Below are positions 11,753 through 21,699 of a stretch of DNA of 25,367 nt, one piece after another. The DNA is taken from positions 2,748 through 28,114 of the forward strand of contig NW_014013324.1 in the NCBI RefSeq assembly GCF_000611645.1, given 5' to 3'. The notes beneath the pieces are model-generated. The model was given only the letters and a program-made list of their open reading frames with translations. It was not told the DNA's origin and searched no databases. Every line of letters begins with the position of its first letter. Within the stretch, counting starts at the first letter, position 1. Source of the DNA: Monoraphidium neglectum. Its lineage: Eukaryota; Chlorophyta; Chlorophyceae; Sphaeropleales; Selenastraceae. The position numbers were made by a program, and so were the translations under genes.

Positions 11753-12538
11753 GATGCTCTGTAGTAGCTGTGAATCAACCCTTGAGTGGTTTGTGCGCCG
11801 TTGCGGAGTAGTGGAGCTCCCAAAGTGAAGAACTGGTGCGCACGTGCTCGACACTGTCAGAACTTGTGTCACTCGACGCGCCTTCGCAAGCGAAGTGAAA
11901 CGGAAGTCGTAGGCACAAGACAAGAGGCGACTTTTACATTGATGTCGAAACGGCGCTGTTGTGTCACCCACACCATGGACCGACACTAGCTGCGAGCCTC
12001 TTGCACTCGGCCCCCTCGATACAGTAGAACACGTACGAACTCACAATGCTGATACGACCTTGGCTTCTGGCTTGGGGCACCTTGGCGTGCGATCGCAAAG
12101 CCGCCGCTGACGAGGTGTGCCTGAGCTTGCGCTCTGACGGCGCATGATGAAGCTGGCAGATTATGAGATTACAGCGCGCCGGCCGCGCCAAGCACCGTCA
12201 GGTAATCCTTTCATGCCGCACAACTTGTCACCCATCCATGAGGCCCCCACAGCGGCTGCGGCAGCTCGGCCGCTGTCCGACGCAGTACGCTCTGCTTGGA
12301 AAATCTCAGCCTAGGCAGTGAGCCCACCCAGCAGCCAGCAGCAGGCGCGCCGCCGCCCACGGCCTACGCTGTTTCGTGCGCGCCACACCCACGGCTCGGC
12401 GTCGCGCGGGCAGCGCCGCTGCGCACCATGGGCCGCGCGCGCCTGGCGCCTCCGCAGCACGCGACTCAGAGTGCCCAGTAATCCACCCGTGTGCCCACCG
12501 CCTCCACGCCCTCCCCGCCACGACCCTTTGAGGCCATC
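11753..12538. other. Upstream region of the permease gene; no gene supported
   Basis: About 790 bases between the permease ATG and the assembly gap. It should include the permease promoter and 5' UTR. On the minus strand a TGTAA lies at 11938-11934, which could end a gene located in or beyond the gap. Open frames near 12300-12538 run into the N gap and show no recognised motif, so they are not called. Confidence 0.5.
11934..11938 (-). terminator. Possible TGTAA polyadenylation signal
   Basis: TGTAA is the usual polyadenylation signal of chlorophyte nuclear genes. This one lies upstream of the permease start, so it would serve a gene to its right on the minus strand, for example one ending near the gap. 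A chance match is quite possible. Confidence 0.25.
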
Positions 12539-13461
12539 NNNNNNNNNNNNNNNNNNNNNNNNNNNNNNNNNNNNNNNNNNNNNNNNNNNNNNNNNNNNNN
12601 NNNNNNNNNNNNNNNNNNNNNNNNNNNNNNNNNNNNNNNNNNNNNNNNNNNNNNNNNNNNNNNNNNNNNNNNNNNNNNNNNNNNNNNNNNNNNNNNNNNN
12701 NNNNNNNNNNNNNNNNNNNNNNNNNNNNNNNNNNNNNNNNNNNNNNNNNNNNNNNNNNNNNNNNNNNNNNNNNNNNNNNNNNNNNNNNNNNNNNNNNNNN
12801 NNNNNNNNNNNNNNNNNNNNNNNNNNNNNNNNNNNNNNNNNNNNNNNNNNNNNNNNNNNNNNNNNNNNNNNNNNNNNNNNNNNNNNNNNNNNNNNNNNNN
12901 NNNNNNNNNNNNNNNNNNNNNNNNNNNNNNNNNNNNNNNNNNNNNNNNNNNNNNNNNNNNNNNNNNNNNNNNNNNNNNNNNNNNNNNNNNNNNNNNNNNN
13001 NNNNNNNNNNNNNNNNNNNNNNNNNNNNNNNNNNNNNNNNNNNNNNNNNNNNNNNNNNNNNNNNNNNNNNNNNNNNNNNNNNNNNNNNNNNNNNNNNNNN
13101 NNNNNNNNNNNNNNNNNNNNNNNNNNNNNNNNNNNNNNNNNNNNNNNNNNNNNNNNNNNNNNNNNNNNNNNNNNNNNNNNNNNNNNNNNNNNNNNNNNNN
13201 NNNNNNNNNNNNNNNNNNNNNNNNNNNNNNNNNNNNNNNNNNNNNNNNNNNNNNNNNNNNNNNNNNNNNNNNNNNNNNNNNNNNNNNNNNNNNNNNNNNN
13301 NNNNNNNNNNNNNNNNNNNNNNNNNNNNNNNNNNNNNNNNNNNNNNNNNNNNNNNNNNNNNNNNNNNNNNNNNNNNNNNNNNNNNNNNNNNNNNNNNNNN
13401 NNNNNNNNNNNNNNNNNNNNNNNNNNNNNNNNNNNNNNNNNNNNNNNNNNNNNNNNNNNNN
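12539..13461. other. Assembly gap (923 N)
   Basis: A continuous run of N. Its true length may differ. The end of the OMA1-like gene, or another small gene, could lie here. Confidence 0.99.
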
Positions 13462-14299
13462 GGGGGTTGGGGGTGGGTGAGACACTAGGAGTGGTCTCCA
13501 CGGGTGGGGAGTTGCAAGTGGGGGTGGGCGTGAAGGTCGCGGGTTGAGAACAAGTTCAAGGAGGGGTTGAAATTTTGGGCCAGGGGCGGCACAGATCGCG
13601 GATGCAAAGGGAGGGGTTTGGGAGGGCGTGTCGCACCGCGCCGCAAGGCTTGCTGGGGCAGCCGCGGCTGGAGCATGGGTCCGGGCATGAGAGAGGGTTG
13701 TGCGCGCATCGCTCGGGTTGCTGCGCTGTATGAAAGCAAGCCCGCTGGAAACAGCACAGCTGGCAGAGCATCGTGGCCAGACCGCCCAGCATTGCAAAGA
13801 CGTACCATCACGCCCGCCCGTGGGGGCGCTGCGTGAGTATGGGCGCACCTGCGCGTGCTGTCGGGGTGCGTGCAGCCCAGGCCCGCGATGAGCGCCTCTG
13901 CACCATGGCGCTGCCTGTCACTGTGAGAGGCCTGCATTACCGGGGTGGGCGCGGGCGCGGGCGCGTGGCAGGGTGCCCTGTCAGTTGCTGCAGGGCGCTC
14001 AGGGTCCCGCACAGCCGGCAGACCTCGCGGCCGCGTACGGCGCGGATCAACAGCGAATGTCCGCCCGCGCTGCCCTGCACCCCCTTTGCCTCCCCCGCCC
14101 CATGAGGGCCCCGACCTGCACCCTCTAGTGTGCATTGCCCCCTGAACTCCCCTAAACTTTGGCCTGAAGCAGGCCACGCCTGTGCATGCCCCTCATCACC
14201 AAGCCCCCTATTGTGAGCACCCGCCCCATCCAAGGAACTGCAGATCAAACTCAGGACGCCTCAGCCCGTCCAATGTCCCCAGGAGACCCCCATACGCCA
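13462..14299. other. Region downstream of the clear OMA1-like exons
   Basis: This stretch probably holds the last exon(s) and 3' UTR of the OMA1-like gene. One candidate exon with an HP...R motif is listed separately (13849-13895). A further candidate lies around 13720-13600 on the minus strand, containing LPQQALRR, but I could not fix its boundaries. The rest shows GC-rich open frames without motifs. Confidence 0.4.
13849..13895 (-). CDS. OMA1: Candidate additional exon of the OMA1-like peptidase (THPxSTRR motif)
   Basis: In the minus strand this stretch reads a peptide containing THPDSTRR and ends at a good donor (AG before GTGCGC). OMA1 family members carry a similar S-T-H-P-x-x-x-x-R block about 50 residues after the third zinc ligand. 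That is just the block missing from the clear exons. It joins in phase only if exon 9 uses a GC donor at 14311 (CAG before GCGCGG) and the acceptor is GCAGAG. The start could also be 13897. Moderately likely, unproven. Confidence 0.4.
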
Positions 14300-17200
14300 T
14301 CAGGGCCGCGCCTGTGCGAGCAGTGTGAACGCCTCGGGCCCCTTGGACGCATCAAAGCCTGCCAGTGTCATCAGCTTGAGGCCTGGGTACAGGGCGCAGC
14401 GTGAGGCAGGGTGATGCGAGGGGCTTCAATGGGTGAGGGGGGCCTGAGGGAGCGGTGGGCTTAGGGGGCGATGCCGCGATAGGCGACAAAGGGTGGAGCA
14501 GCGCAGCGCGCGGCAGCAGGCGCGTCCGCCGCCGCCGCAGCCCTTTAGCTGGGTGGACACTCCTCTAGCCTTGCGTGGCTGGGTCTCCCGTTCTGGAGAA
14601 AAACGACACAGCCCCTTGCAATAAAATATCACGCCTCAACCTGTGTGATACTCCTCCGCCAATCAAGCGGTTGCGTGATTATTCGCATCCCCGATGCCGC
14701 CGGCCGCCTGCAAAGATGAACAAGTTCTACCGAAAAGAGCAACAAGCGTACCGCCCTGCAACCAAGCCTACCTCCATTGCAACCTTCGCTTGCCCCCAAA
14801 AACACAAAGATGCCCCTCACCAATCAGGTCCGCCTCAGTCTCTGCGCGCCGGCTGAAGGGCAGCTCGAGAAGGATGGCAGTCAAACGGTCAACCATGTCC
14901 TGACTCATCCAGACGGGAAGCTGCGGGGCACCTGCCGTGCCGCCGCCGCTGCGTGGGGCCGCGGCGGCAGCGCCGTAGCGCGAGGCGGCGGCGGTGGCGC
15001 CGAGCGCGGCGGCGCCGTGAGGCTGGTGCTGCTGCGGATACTGGTGCTGCTGCTGCTGCTCCTCTTCCTCCTCCTCCTCGCCGCCTTCCACGAGCCGGGA
15101 GTACTGGAGGGATCCAATAGGGTATCAGCAACGGCATGTTTTAGATGAGGCGGCTTCAGCCTTCCCCTGCTCCAGGATATAAGGGCTACCACGCAACCTC
15201 GTACCGGCCGACGCCCTGCAAAATCGCGACCCTCACTCTCCTCATCGGCTGCCCTCCTCCTCGTCAGCCCCACTCCCCCCTGCAGATGAACCGGCCTCTC
15301 AGCCCCCAAGGAAGCCGAACAAATCCCCAAACTCCCGCGAAGCGCCTCACCCGCATGTGGCGCGCGTGCCTCGACCGCTCCTCCTCCTGCCGCTGCCGCG
15401 CCTCGTAACCCCTGCCGCCGCCGGCAGGGGCGCCGCCGTTGAGCGCGGCCGCCACGATGGAGAGCGCCACGCTGATGCCGAGGCCGAGCCCCATCTTCTC
15501 GGTGCTGTGGCGCGCCAGGGCGTGCGCGATCTCGTGGCTGTCGTTTTGAACGTTTGAAATCCACAGTTGGCAGCAGGGCGGCAGAACGCGGGTTGGTGGG
15601 GGAGAAAACCGTGGGAAAGCAAGGGTACTGAGATACGCTTTGAGGAATGGCGAGACCTGCCGGCACCATGCCTCCAGCAGAGCCGCTGCGTGCTCTCGCT
15701 TGGATCCCAGCGCACACAGCAAACAAGCCAATACCAGCTGCAGCCCATCATGTGCACGCTGGGGAGCCGCAGATGGCGCGCCGCAGTCCTTTCCCTTTGC
15801 ACCATCGCCTGCCTGACAGCCGCCGGGCAGCGTCCCTTTGCAGCGCCCATACAGAACAACCCCACAAACCAGGGCCGCGAGGAGTCCCCGCCAACACACG
15901 CGCACAAGTTGACATGCGCACGCTTGTGTGACTAACAGCAGGTTGGCTCCAGCCCCACCCACCCCATGACCATTGCCAGCAGGTCTTTGTCGCGCCGCAG
16001 CAGCTTCAGCAGGCCGGTGTAGACGCAGATCTTGCCCCCGGGGAACACAAAGGCTGCACGGGCACGATTCGCATGTGTGTTTTTGCAAGAGTGTAGGCGC
16101 GGAATGCGTGTGTGTGCATGCGTGTATGCGAACGCACGTGCATGCGCACGCATGCGGGTTTTGCGTGCAAACATGAGTGCATGCCGACATATGCCTCTGT
16201 GTGAGTGCATGCGCGCATTCATGCATGCAAGCGCGACTGCAGGCGTTGCATGCATGCACTTGTATTTCCTCGGCCCCCTCCCCCCTTCATCGCTCTGACT
16301 CAACGCACCATTCATCGTCTCCTCATCCACCACTGCCACCTCCCAGCTGAAGCTGCGGTACAAATTCAGGGCGCGCAAAGCACCCATGCTTGATCAGCTT
16401 TGTTGCGGCGGCTCAAAACGTCTCCCCCCCCAAAAAAGGTGTGTGTGTGTCGGAGGAATGAGTCGACCCGCACAAGTCAAGGACATCCAGGGGAAAGGGG
16501 CTCGCAGGCTGCTGGCCCGCCTGCCCGCAAACCCTGCCCCGACCGAACCCCTCGCATTCGCACGTCGTCATCACCAAGGCTCCAAGGCCAAGGCGGCCTG
16601 CCTCAGCGAAATCACGGCGCGCCCATGATTTCAAAAATCAGGCCTAACGCAGAGGCCCCTGCGAGCCAGCGCGAATTAATGGCAGTGCGCTACACCGCAC
16701 GAAGGAATGTGCGCTGCGCACAGCGGGCCGCGAACGCCGTTGTGCCCACCTGCGCAGGTGCTTCTGATAGCCGCCGCCCTTACCCTCCCCAAGCGCCTTG
16801 ATCAGCCGCTGCGCCACGGATGTCACCTGGGGGGCGGGTGTCCAGATGAACAACACATTGGAAGGCGGGTCAGCGCAAAGCGCGATGCGGTGCAGCCGTC
16901 GGGGCGCAACGCGCGCGCGGGCAGCCCTGGTGGCGAACACTGCGGCCCGCGGGACGTGTAAGAAGCCAGTTTGCCCGACTTGGGAATCAGCGTCTTGCTG
17001 AGACGCCACCCGCCTGCCGCAGCCGCTGAGGTGGCGCCCGGCCGAACGTGCCGCCCTCCCCGGCCGTCCATGGCGCAAGCTGCACCGAAAAGGGGGGCGA
17101 GGCAGGGATGGGCGGCCCCGCGGCCAGCACCCAACCAGCGCCCGCCCGCGGTGGCTGCGCACCAGCAGCGTATCTTTGTGCTGCTTGCCCAGCAGCGTCT

Positions 17201-18029
17201 TCTTGCCGGCCTGCTCGGCCACAAATTTCTGGTAAAGCACAGCGCCGAGGGCAGCCTCCGCCGCTGACGGCAGCTGCTCACGTGGGGCGTGGAAGGGGGG
17301 AGAGGCAGGGTGCGGCGCAGCGGGACGGGCCGTGTCGTGGGCCGTCGCGCCCCTTCACCCTCTGCCGCCCACAAGGGGCGCAACGGGGACTGTGTCGAGA
17401 GAGCAGGGGACGTCACATCGTGCTCGTGGCAATTTGTGGCAGAATGTAGATAGCCCCATCTGCTTGAGCTTTGCTGGTGAGTGCCCCCCAGGCGGTTCCA
17501 GCCATCATTAGCAAGGCCCCGCCATTTCACCTGCACATGAATGGGTACAAAAGGAGCCACCTCTATTCACCAACAAATACAGGGTTGAGGAGGAGGGCGG
17601 CACCCACCAAGATGATGTGGACGCGCGAGGTGAAGGGAACGCGCTGCTCGGCGTGCCCGTAGGCCCAGCGCCCAACGATGAAGCCGGCCACGGCCGCGAG
17701 GGGCCCCAGCCGCAGCCCCGCGCCGGTGGCGGCACCCACTAGGCAGCCGACGATGTTGCGCCGCTGCGGGGCGAGGAGGGGGGGGGGTGGAGGAGGAGGG
17801 GCGGATTCAAAACCGGGGTCGGTGGATTATACAGCGCCGGCGCATGCATCCCCTGGCGGTGACGTCAGATGGTGGCCCGCGCCGCCGGCCTCCTCGGCTC
17901 CAGGCCGCAGGGCAGGCCACGCCATAAAGAGGCAAAGGCGGCAGCGCTGGCACGGCTCACCGAAAACAGGGTGCGCAGGGGGTTGCGGCGCTGCGCGACG
18001 CCCAGCTGCTCTTGCTGCGGCGGCGCCAT
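14300..18029 (-). CDS. OMA1: OMA1-like M48 family zinc metalloendopeptidase (9 clear exons; 3' end uncertain)
   Basis: Exons: 18029-17961, 17763-17608, 17273-17163, 16826-16750, 16352-16309, 16053-15963, 15537-15351, 15103-14821 and 14382-14300 (first in-frame stop TGA), giving 366 residues. All eight introns start GTG and preserve frame. The N-terminus is Arg-containing and could target mitochondria, followed by a hydrophobic segment (about 27-57). Residues 139-153 (FSWEVAVVDEETMNA) and FPGGKICVYTGLL (156-168) are OMA1/M48 blocks. HEIAH (184-188) is the HExxH zinc site, and ETEAD (333-337) supplies the third ligand. By homology it is a membrane protease of the mitochondrial inner membrane (or plastid) acting in stress quality control. 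Odd: about 149 residues separate the zinc motifs because of a Glu/Gln/Ala-rich insertion in exon 8. The usual C-terminal HP...R block is absent unless splicing continues past 14312. The start ATG is the first after an upstream in-frame stop. Confidence 0.85.
16078..16260. repeat. Degenerate GCATGC/GTGTGC-rich repeat in OMA1-like intron 5
   Basis: Alternating purine-pyrimidine sequence with many GCATGC palindromes, inside the intron 16308-16054. It could form Z-DNA-like or hairpin structures; no coding signal. Confidence 0.7.
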
Positions 18030-18093
18030 CGACACGGCAATCAGCTCACGGGCCGAGCGTCCAAGGGGCGCGTCCGATTCGGATTATCTTGGA

Positions 18094-18100
18094 ATTTATA
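18094..18100 (-). promoter_or_regulatory. TATA box of the OMA1-like gene
   Basis: The minus strand reads TATAAAT, 64 bases upstream of the ATG at 18029, an appropriate spacing for a short 5' UTR. The surrounding region is otherwise GC-rich, so the AT-rich patch stands out. Confidence 0.6.
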
Positions 18101-18994
18101 GAAAGCCGCGGATGCGTGCGTTGATGACCAACAACTGTTGGTACAGTAAGATCTGAGTTCTCAGACTCGAGAGAGCATGGCGCATGGATGAAAAAGAACA
18201 GCCAGTATCCTGGACAAAGCGGCAAAAACCACTTTGCGAGCTCTTCCAGAAGTTGTCATGCCGCAAAATCGGCACTGCTGACCGCTGAGTGACCATACGC
18301 AACCTGAGCACTGCGGATTCTCGCCCAAGGGGCAGCAAGAGCGTTCAAGCGCCATGGCATGGTTGTATGGCATGAAGCTTGGCTATGGGTCATCACCTAT
18401 GGTCCATACAGCTGCCACAGGAACAAGTCCTGCATTATGGCCATTCCTGGGGTTCACCACATCGGGCTGCCGTTGCCTCGGCTGGCTCCGATCTGCATGC
18501 GGCCGTTTGCTCCCCTGTCCTTGTGAGATTGCATATGGAAGTTCACACGCTGACAAATCGCAGGGTGCCCACACCAGCCGCAAATGATTACAAGCTTGAG
18601 TCGCCACACAATGAACCGTCCCTGCAAACGCAGCGCCATCCACGGGACCATTTGTTGCAAGCTTTGCAAATCAGAGAAAAGCGAGTACACACGGCAGAGC
18701 ACGGGCGCAGCCATGCGCCCGCATCGACCCAAAACTGCGCTGCTTGGCGGCTCCATTTCGCGGTTGCTGCGAATGGCCATCAACGTCCTGAGAAGGGAAT
18801 CGCAATCCAAGATCAGGATCGTTTCACAACCCTCCCAGAGAGGAACCCCAACCTCCCTTACTGCATCAAAAACACCTGCGTATCAAGCAGCGGCTGCCCC
18901 CCAAAATGACGACACGGCGTCGCTGGGGCCAGGAGCTGACACACTTGGAAGCAATGACACGCCGCTGCGCCCCTGCGGCCTCACCGCCGGCTCA
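18101..18994. other. Intergenic region and MsrB 3' UTR
   Basis: About 890 bases between the MsrB stop and the OMA1-like promoter, both genes running leftward. Base composition is less GC-rich than in the exons. Open frames on both strands (up to 176 codons) have no recognisable motif and no splice partner, so no gene is called. Confidence 0.55.
18588..18592 (-). terminator. TGTAA polyadenylation signal candidate for MsrB
   Basis: The minus strand reads TGTAA about 400 bases downstream of the MsrB stop codon. This is a typical 3' UTR length in chlorophytes. It is the only TGTAA I saw on that strand in the interval. Confidence 0.5.
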
Positions 18995-20519
18995 TCAGGC
19001 GTCTTGGGCCGGGACGAACTTCATTGCCAGTCCTGCAGTGGGGCACATCTATCTCAATACTTGCTTGTACAAAGGGGGCTTGTGGCCTGAGGCAGCAATG
19101 CACAGGCTGGCCAGAGCCGTGAAAGTATTGCTGCATGGCAGAGCATCCCGCTGGCAAGGCCACCCACCCTCGCCGCCCTCCGTCCCCTGCGGTGCCCCCC
19201 CCCCCCCGAGCGCCCACCGTTGCAGCAGTAGCGCTTGCCGGTGGGGGCCGGCCCGTCGTCGAAGACGTGGCCCACGTGGCCCTTGCACTTGGCGCAGCGG
19301 TACTCTGTGCGCGGCATGAAGAAAATGGAGAAGTCAAGCGTCTCCTCAAGGGCGCCTGGAGGGGGGAGAGGAGGTGGTCGTGAGGTGGTCGTGAGGCAAC
19401 TGGAGCCAGGGAGTCAGGTGACATGGCGAGAGCCGGAACGGAAGTGGAGGTCAAATGCCAGGCGGCGACGATGTTTGTGAGTAAGCTGTGTACGCGTGTG
19501 TTGTGTTTCCAAGGGGACGTGCCCATGCCTGCACTTGTGTACATCCGCGTGTGTGCGTGTTGTGCATGTGTAGAGGCAGGTTGTGGGACACAGTTGCATG
19601 TGCAGGTACCCAATTTTGCCAACTTCCTTTGGGATGACAAAAATTGCCTGCCCAATGCATAGCTGGCAAGCGTTGCAGCTCAGTGAGCCAAGACGCCCCG
19701 CCCTTCCAGAATCGTCCTGAAATCAGCCGCTAGCCCTGGCACCGTGCTTCGCTCCCCCCCTTCGCGAAGCCCAGCTGCGAGGCCACGCACCGTCCACTGG
19801 CTTGTAAAAGCTGGGCCACCCGGTCCCTGACTCGTACTTGGTTGAAGAAGGAAACAGCGGGCTGCTGCAGCCTGCGCACACAAACGTGCCCTTACGCTTC
19901 TCTGCAGAGCAGGGGCGGAGCGCGGTTCAGGGTCGGCGCAGGCTCAGTCGGGCGTGGGAGAGGGGATGTGCTCGGAGATAGGACGCGCGAAATTGCGCGT
20001 TTGATTGTTTGACAATCAAGCATGCGAGGCAGACGAGAAGCTGAATGGGGACATCACTCCCAACCAGCTGGGTAATCACCATAGTAAAGAGGGCTCGAGA
20101 AGGGGCGCTCCGTGGCAGCCTGCAGCGGTTTCATTGGGGGGGCGGGGCGCAGCAGGTTGAGAGCGAGCTTGCATCGCGAGCAGGCCGGCTCCCTCCTGAA
20201 ACTGGTGCAAACCATTGTGCGTGATACTGCGCGACCGCACGCGCCTGGAAGCTGCTTTGTGGGCATGTGAGGGAAACGGTGGTGCCGCCTGGCACAGGTG
20301 ACCCTGCAGAAGGGTGGTGTTGGGCAGATTGCTGCAACCCTGCAGCTGAAGCCACCGCCCCTCACCTTGCGAAGAACTTGGTAGGAGTCGTTGCCCAGAA
20401 GCTGCTTCCACTCCTCTTCAGAATGGAAGATCTACAGTCAAGATTCCCATTAGGGGTAGCAGTGCAAAAACGGCCTTGTGGATCATCTGCGAATTGGAAG
20501 TCATGTTGCATGCACACAG

Positions 20520-20601
<82 letters not shown>

Positions 20602-21317
20602 ACTGCTGCTGCTGCTGGTGCCGCCTCCACCAGCGGTTGCAAATGCTCCTGCCTCTGAAGTGGCGGCAGCAAGCCCCCCCCTCCCCCCGGGCGGTCGCCA
20701 CCACTCCGCTGCTGCTGTTGGCAACGCTGCTGCCGAGAACGCTGGTGTCGACGACGCAGCAGGAACGTTGCCGGCGCTGCTGCTGCTGGAATTGCGGGAG
20801 TGCGGTAATCAGTGAGTCAACAGGGTCGATCTGGAGCACGCACCTCGCCACGGCGCTCGTCCACCTCAGCACGCGCCACGCCGCTGCTCAGCGCCGCAAC
20901 ACCCAGAGCACCGCCGCCCAGCAGCGCTCGCCGAGCCACGGCCTTGCCACTGGTAGGGGAGTGATTTTCAGGCAACGAGTCCGGTGATTCAAACAGGGCA
21001 TGTGGGGGGCATGCGGCGTCGGCCCCCCAAGGCCTGTCTCGACGCCCGTTGCCAAGTACATCAGCACCACTCGCTGCAGGACCCTTCCGCCACGGGTTTT
21101 CCTGGTCAGCCACACCCAGCACTCCCTTTGTCAGTCACTGCGTGACCCAGCTGTGATGTGCGCACCTGCCCTCGGCGGCGGCATTCGCGAAGCAGCGAAC
21201 AGCGCGCCTGCAGCGAGTGCTGCTCGTGCTGCTGGCGCGGCATGTTCCAACAATGGGGACCTTTCCAGCCTGCGTCTCATGGCGCATAAGATTATTGTCA
21301 CGCTTAACTACACACAT
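18995..21317 (-). CDS. MSRB1: Peptide methionine-R-sulfoxide reductase B with plastid-type leader; 7 exons, 216 aa
   Basis: Reduces the R epimer of methionine sulfoxide in proteins. Exons: 21317-21166, 20949-20844, 20431-20366, 20119-20080, 19901-19791, 19355-19218, 19032-18995 (TGA); all introns start GTG and phases match. Family blocks in order: EEEWKQLL (91-98), the [11 protein letters not shown] block (110-120), KGTFVCAGC (125-133), [14 protein letters not shown] (145-158), [18 protein letters not shown] (177-194) and [14 protein letters not shown] (200-213). C130/C133 and C179/C182 form the zinc site; C202 is the expected catalytic Cys. Thr148 replaces the resolving Cys, as in plant 1-Cys MSRB1. 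Leader: a basic, Ser/Ala-rich start, then [10 protein letters not shown] (54-63), a hydrophobic stretch and an ARA-like cleavage site, which resembles twin-arginine lumen targeting. The start could be the in-frame ATG at 21287 (206 aa). Divergent from the EEP gene. The family call is very firm; compartment is inferred. Confidence 0.93.
20521..20619 (-). repeat. CAG repeat (24 pure units plus interrupted tail) in MsrB intron 2
   Basis: A GCT/CTG array on the plus strand, pure to 20592, then interrupted twice by ACT. It reads as CAG/AGC on the sense strand and lies in the intron 20843-20432, so it is not translated if that intron is removed. Confidence 0.93.
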
Positions 21318-21699
21318 GCACGGCGACAGGCACCGAAACGTCCCCGCGGGTTGCTCACCAGCATCGTGGATGGCTGGGGATGGTCAACGCCTGAGTCGTG
21401 TCCTGCCGGCCTGTTTCAAAACAAAACAACGCACAGAATAGGCCTCAACTTTTCGAGCTTCCTCGTGGCACATTCTTCTCCCCGCCTCTTTGCGAGTGGG
21501 CATCCAGCGGGCCTGATGCCGCGGAATCCGATCCAATAGTGTCCTGCAAGCGAGCACCACATGAGAAATGAACCTATCACACTCCACGCTTCTGCATGAT
21601 GGCCACACGACCTGTGTTTTCTTGATCATGTGCCAGGGCGCGCCTCGCTAACACACGCCCTCACACCACCCGCCATGCGCACTTAGCACCACGAGAGGC
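21318..21699. promoter_or_regulatory. Divergent promoter region between MsrB and the EEP gene
   Basis: Only about 380 bases separate the two start codons, which face away from each other, so both promoters and 5' UTRs must share this stretch. No clear TATA box was seen; a CCAAT pentamer is at about 21533-21537 on the plus strand. Co-regulation is possible but unproven. Confidence 0.5.

Noticed and set aside
12311..13848. Very long open frames across the run of N
   Set aside because: They are open only because N codons cannot be stops.
18383..18909. Open frames of up to 176 codons between MsrB and the OMA1-like gene
   Set aside because: No recognisable domain, and they overlap the likely MsrB 3' UTR; open frames exist on both strands equally.
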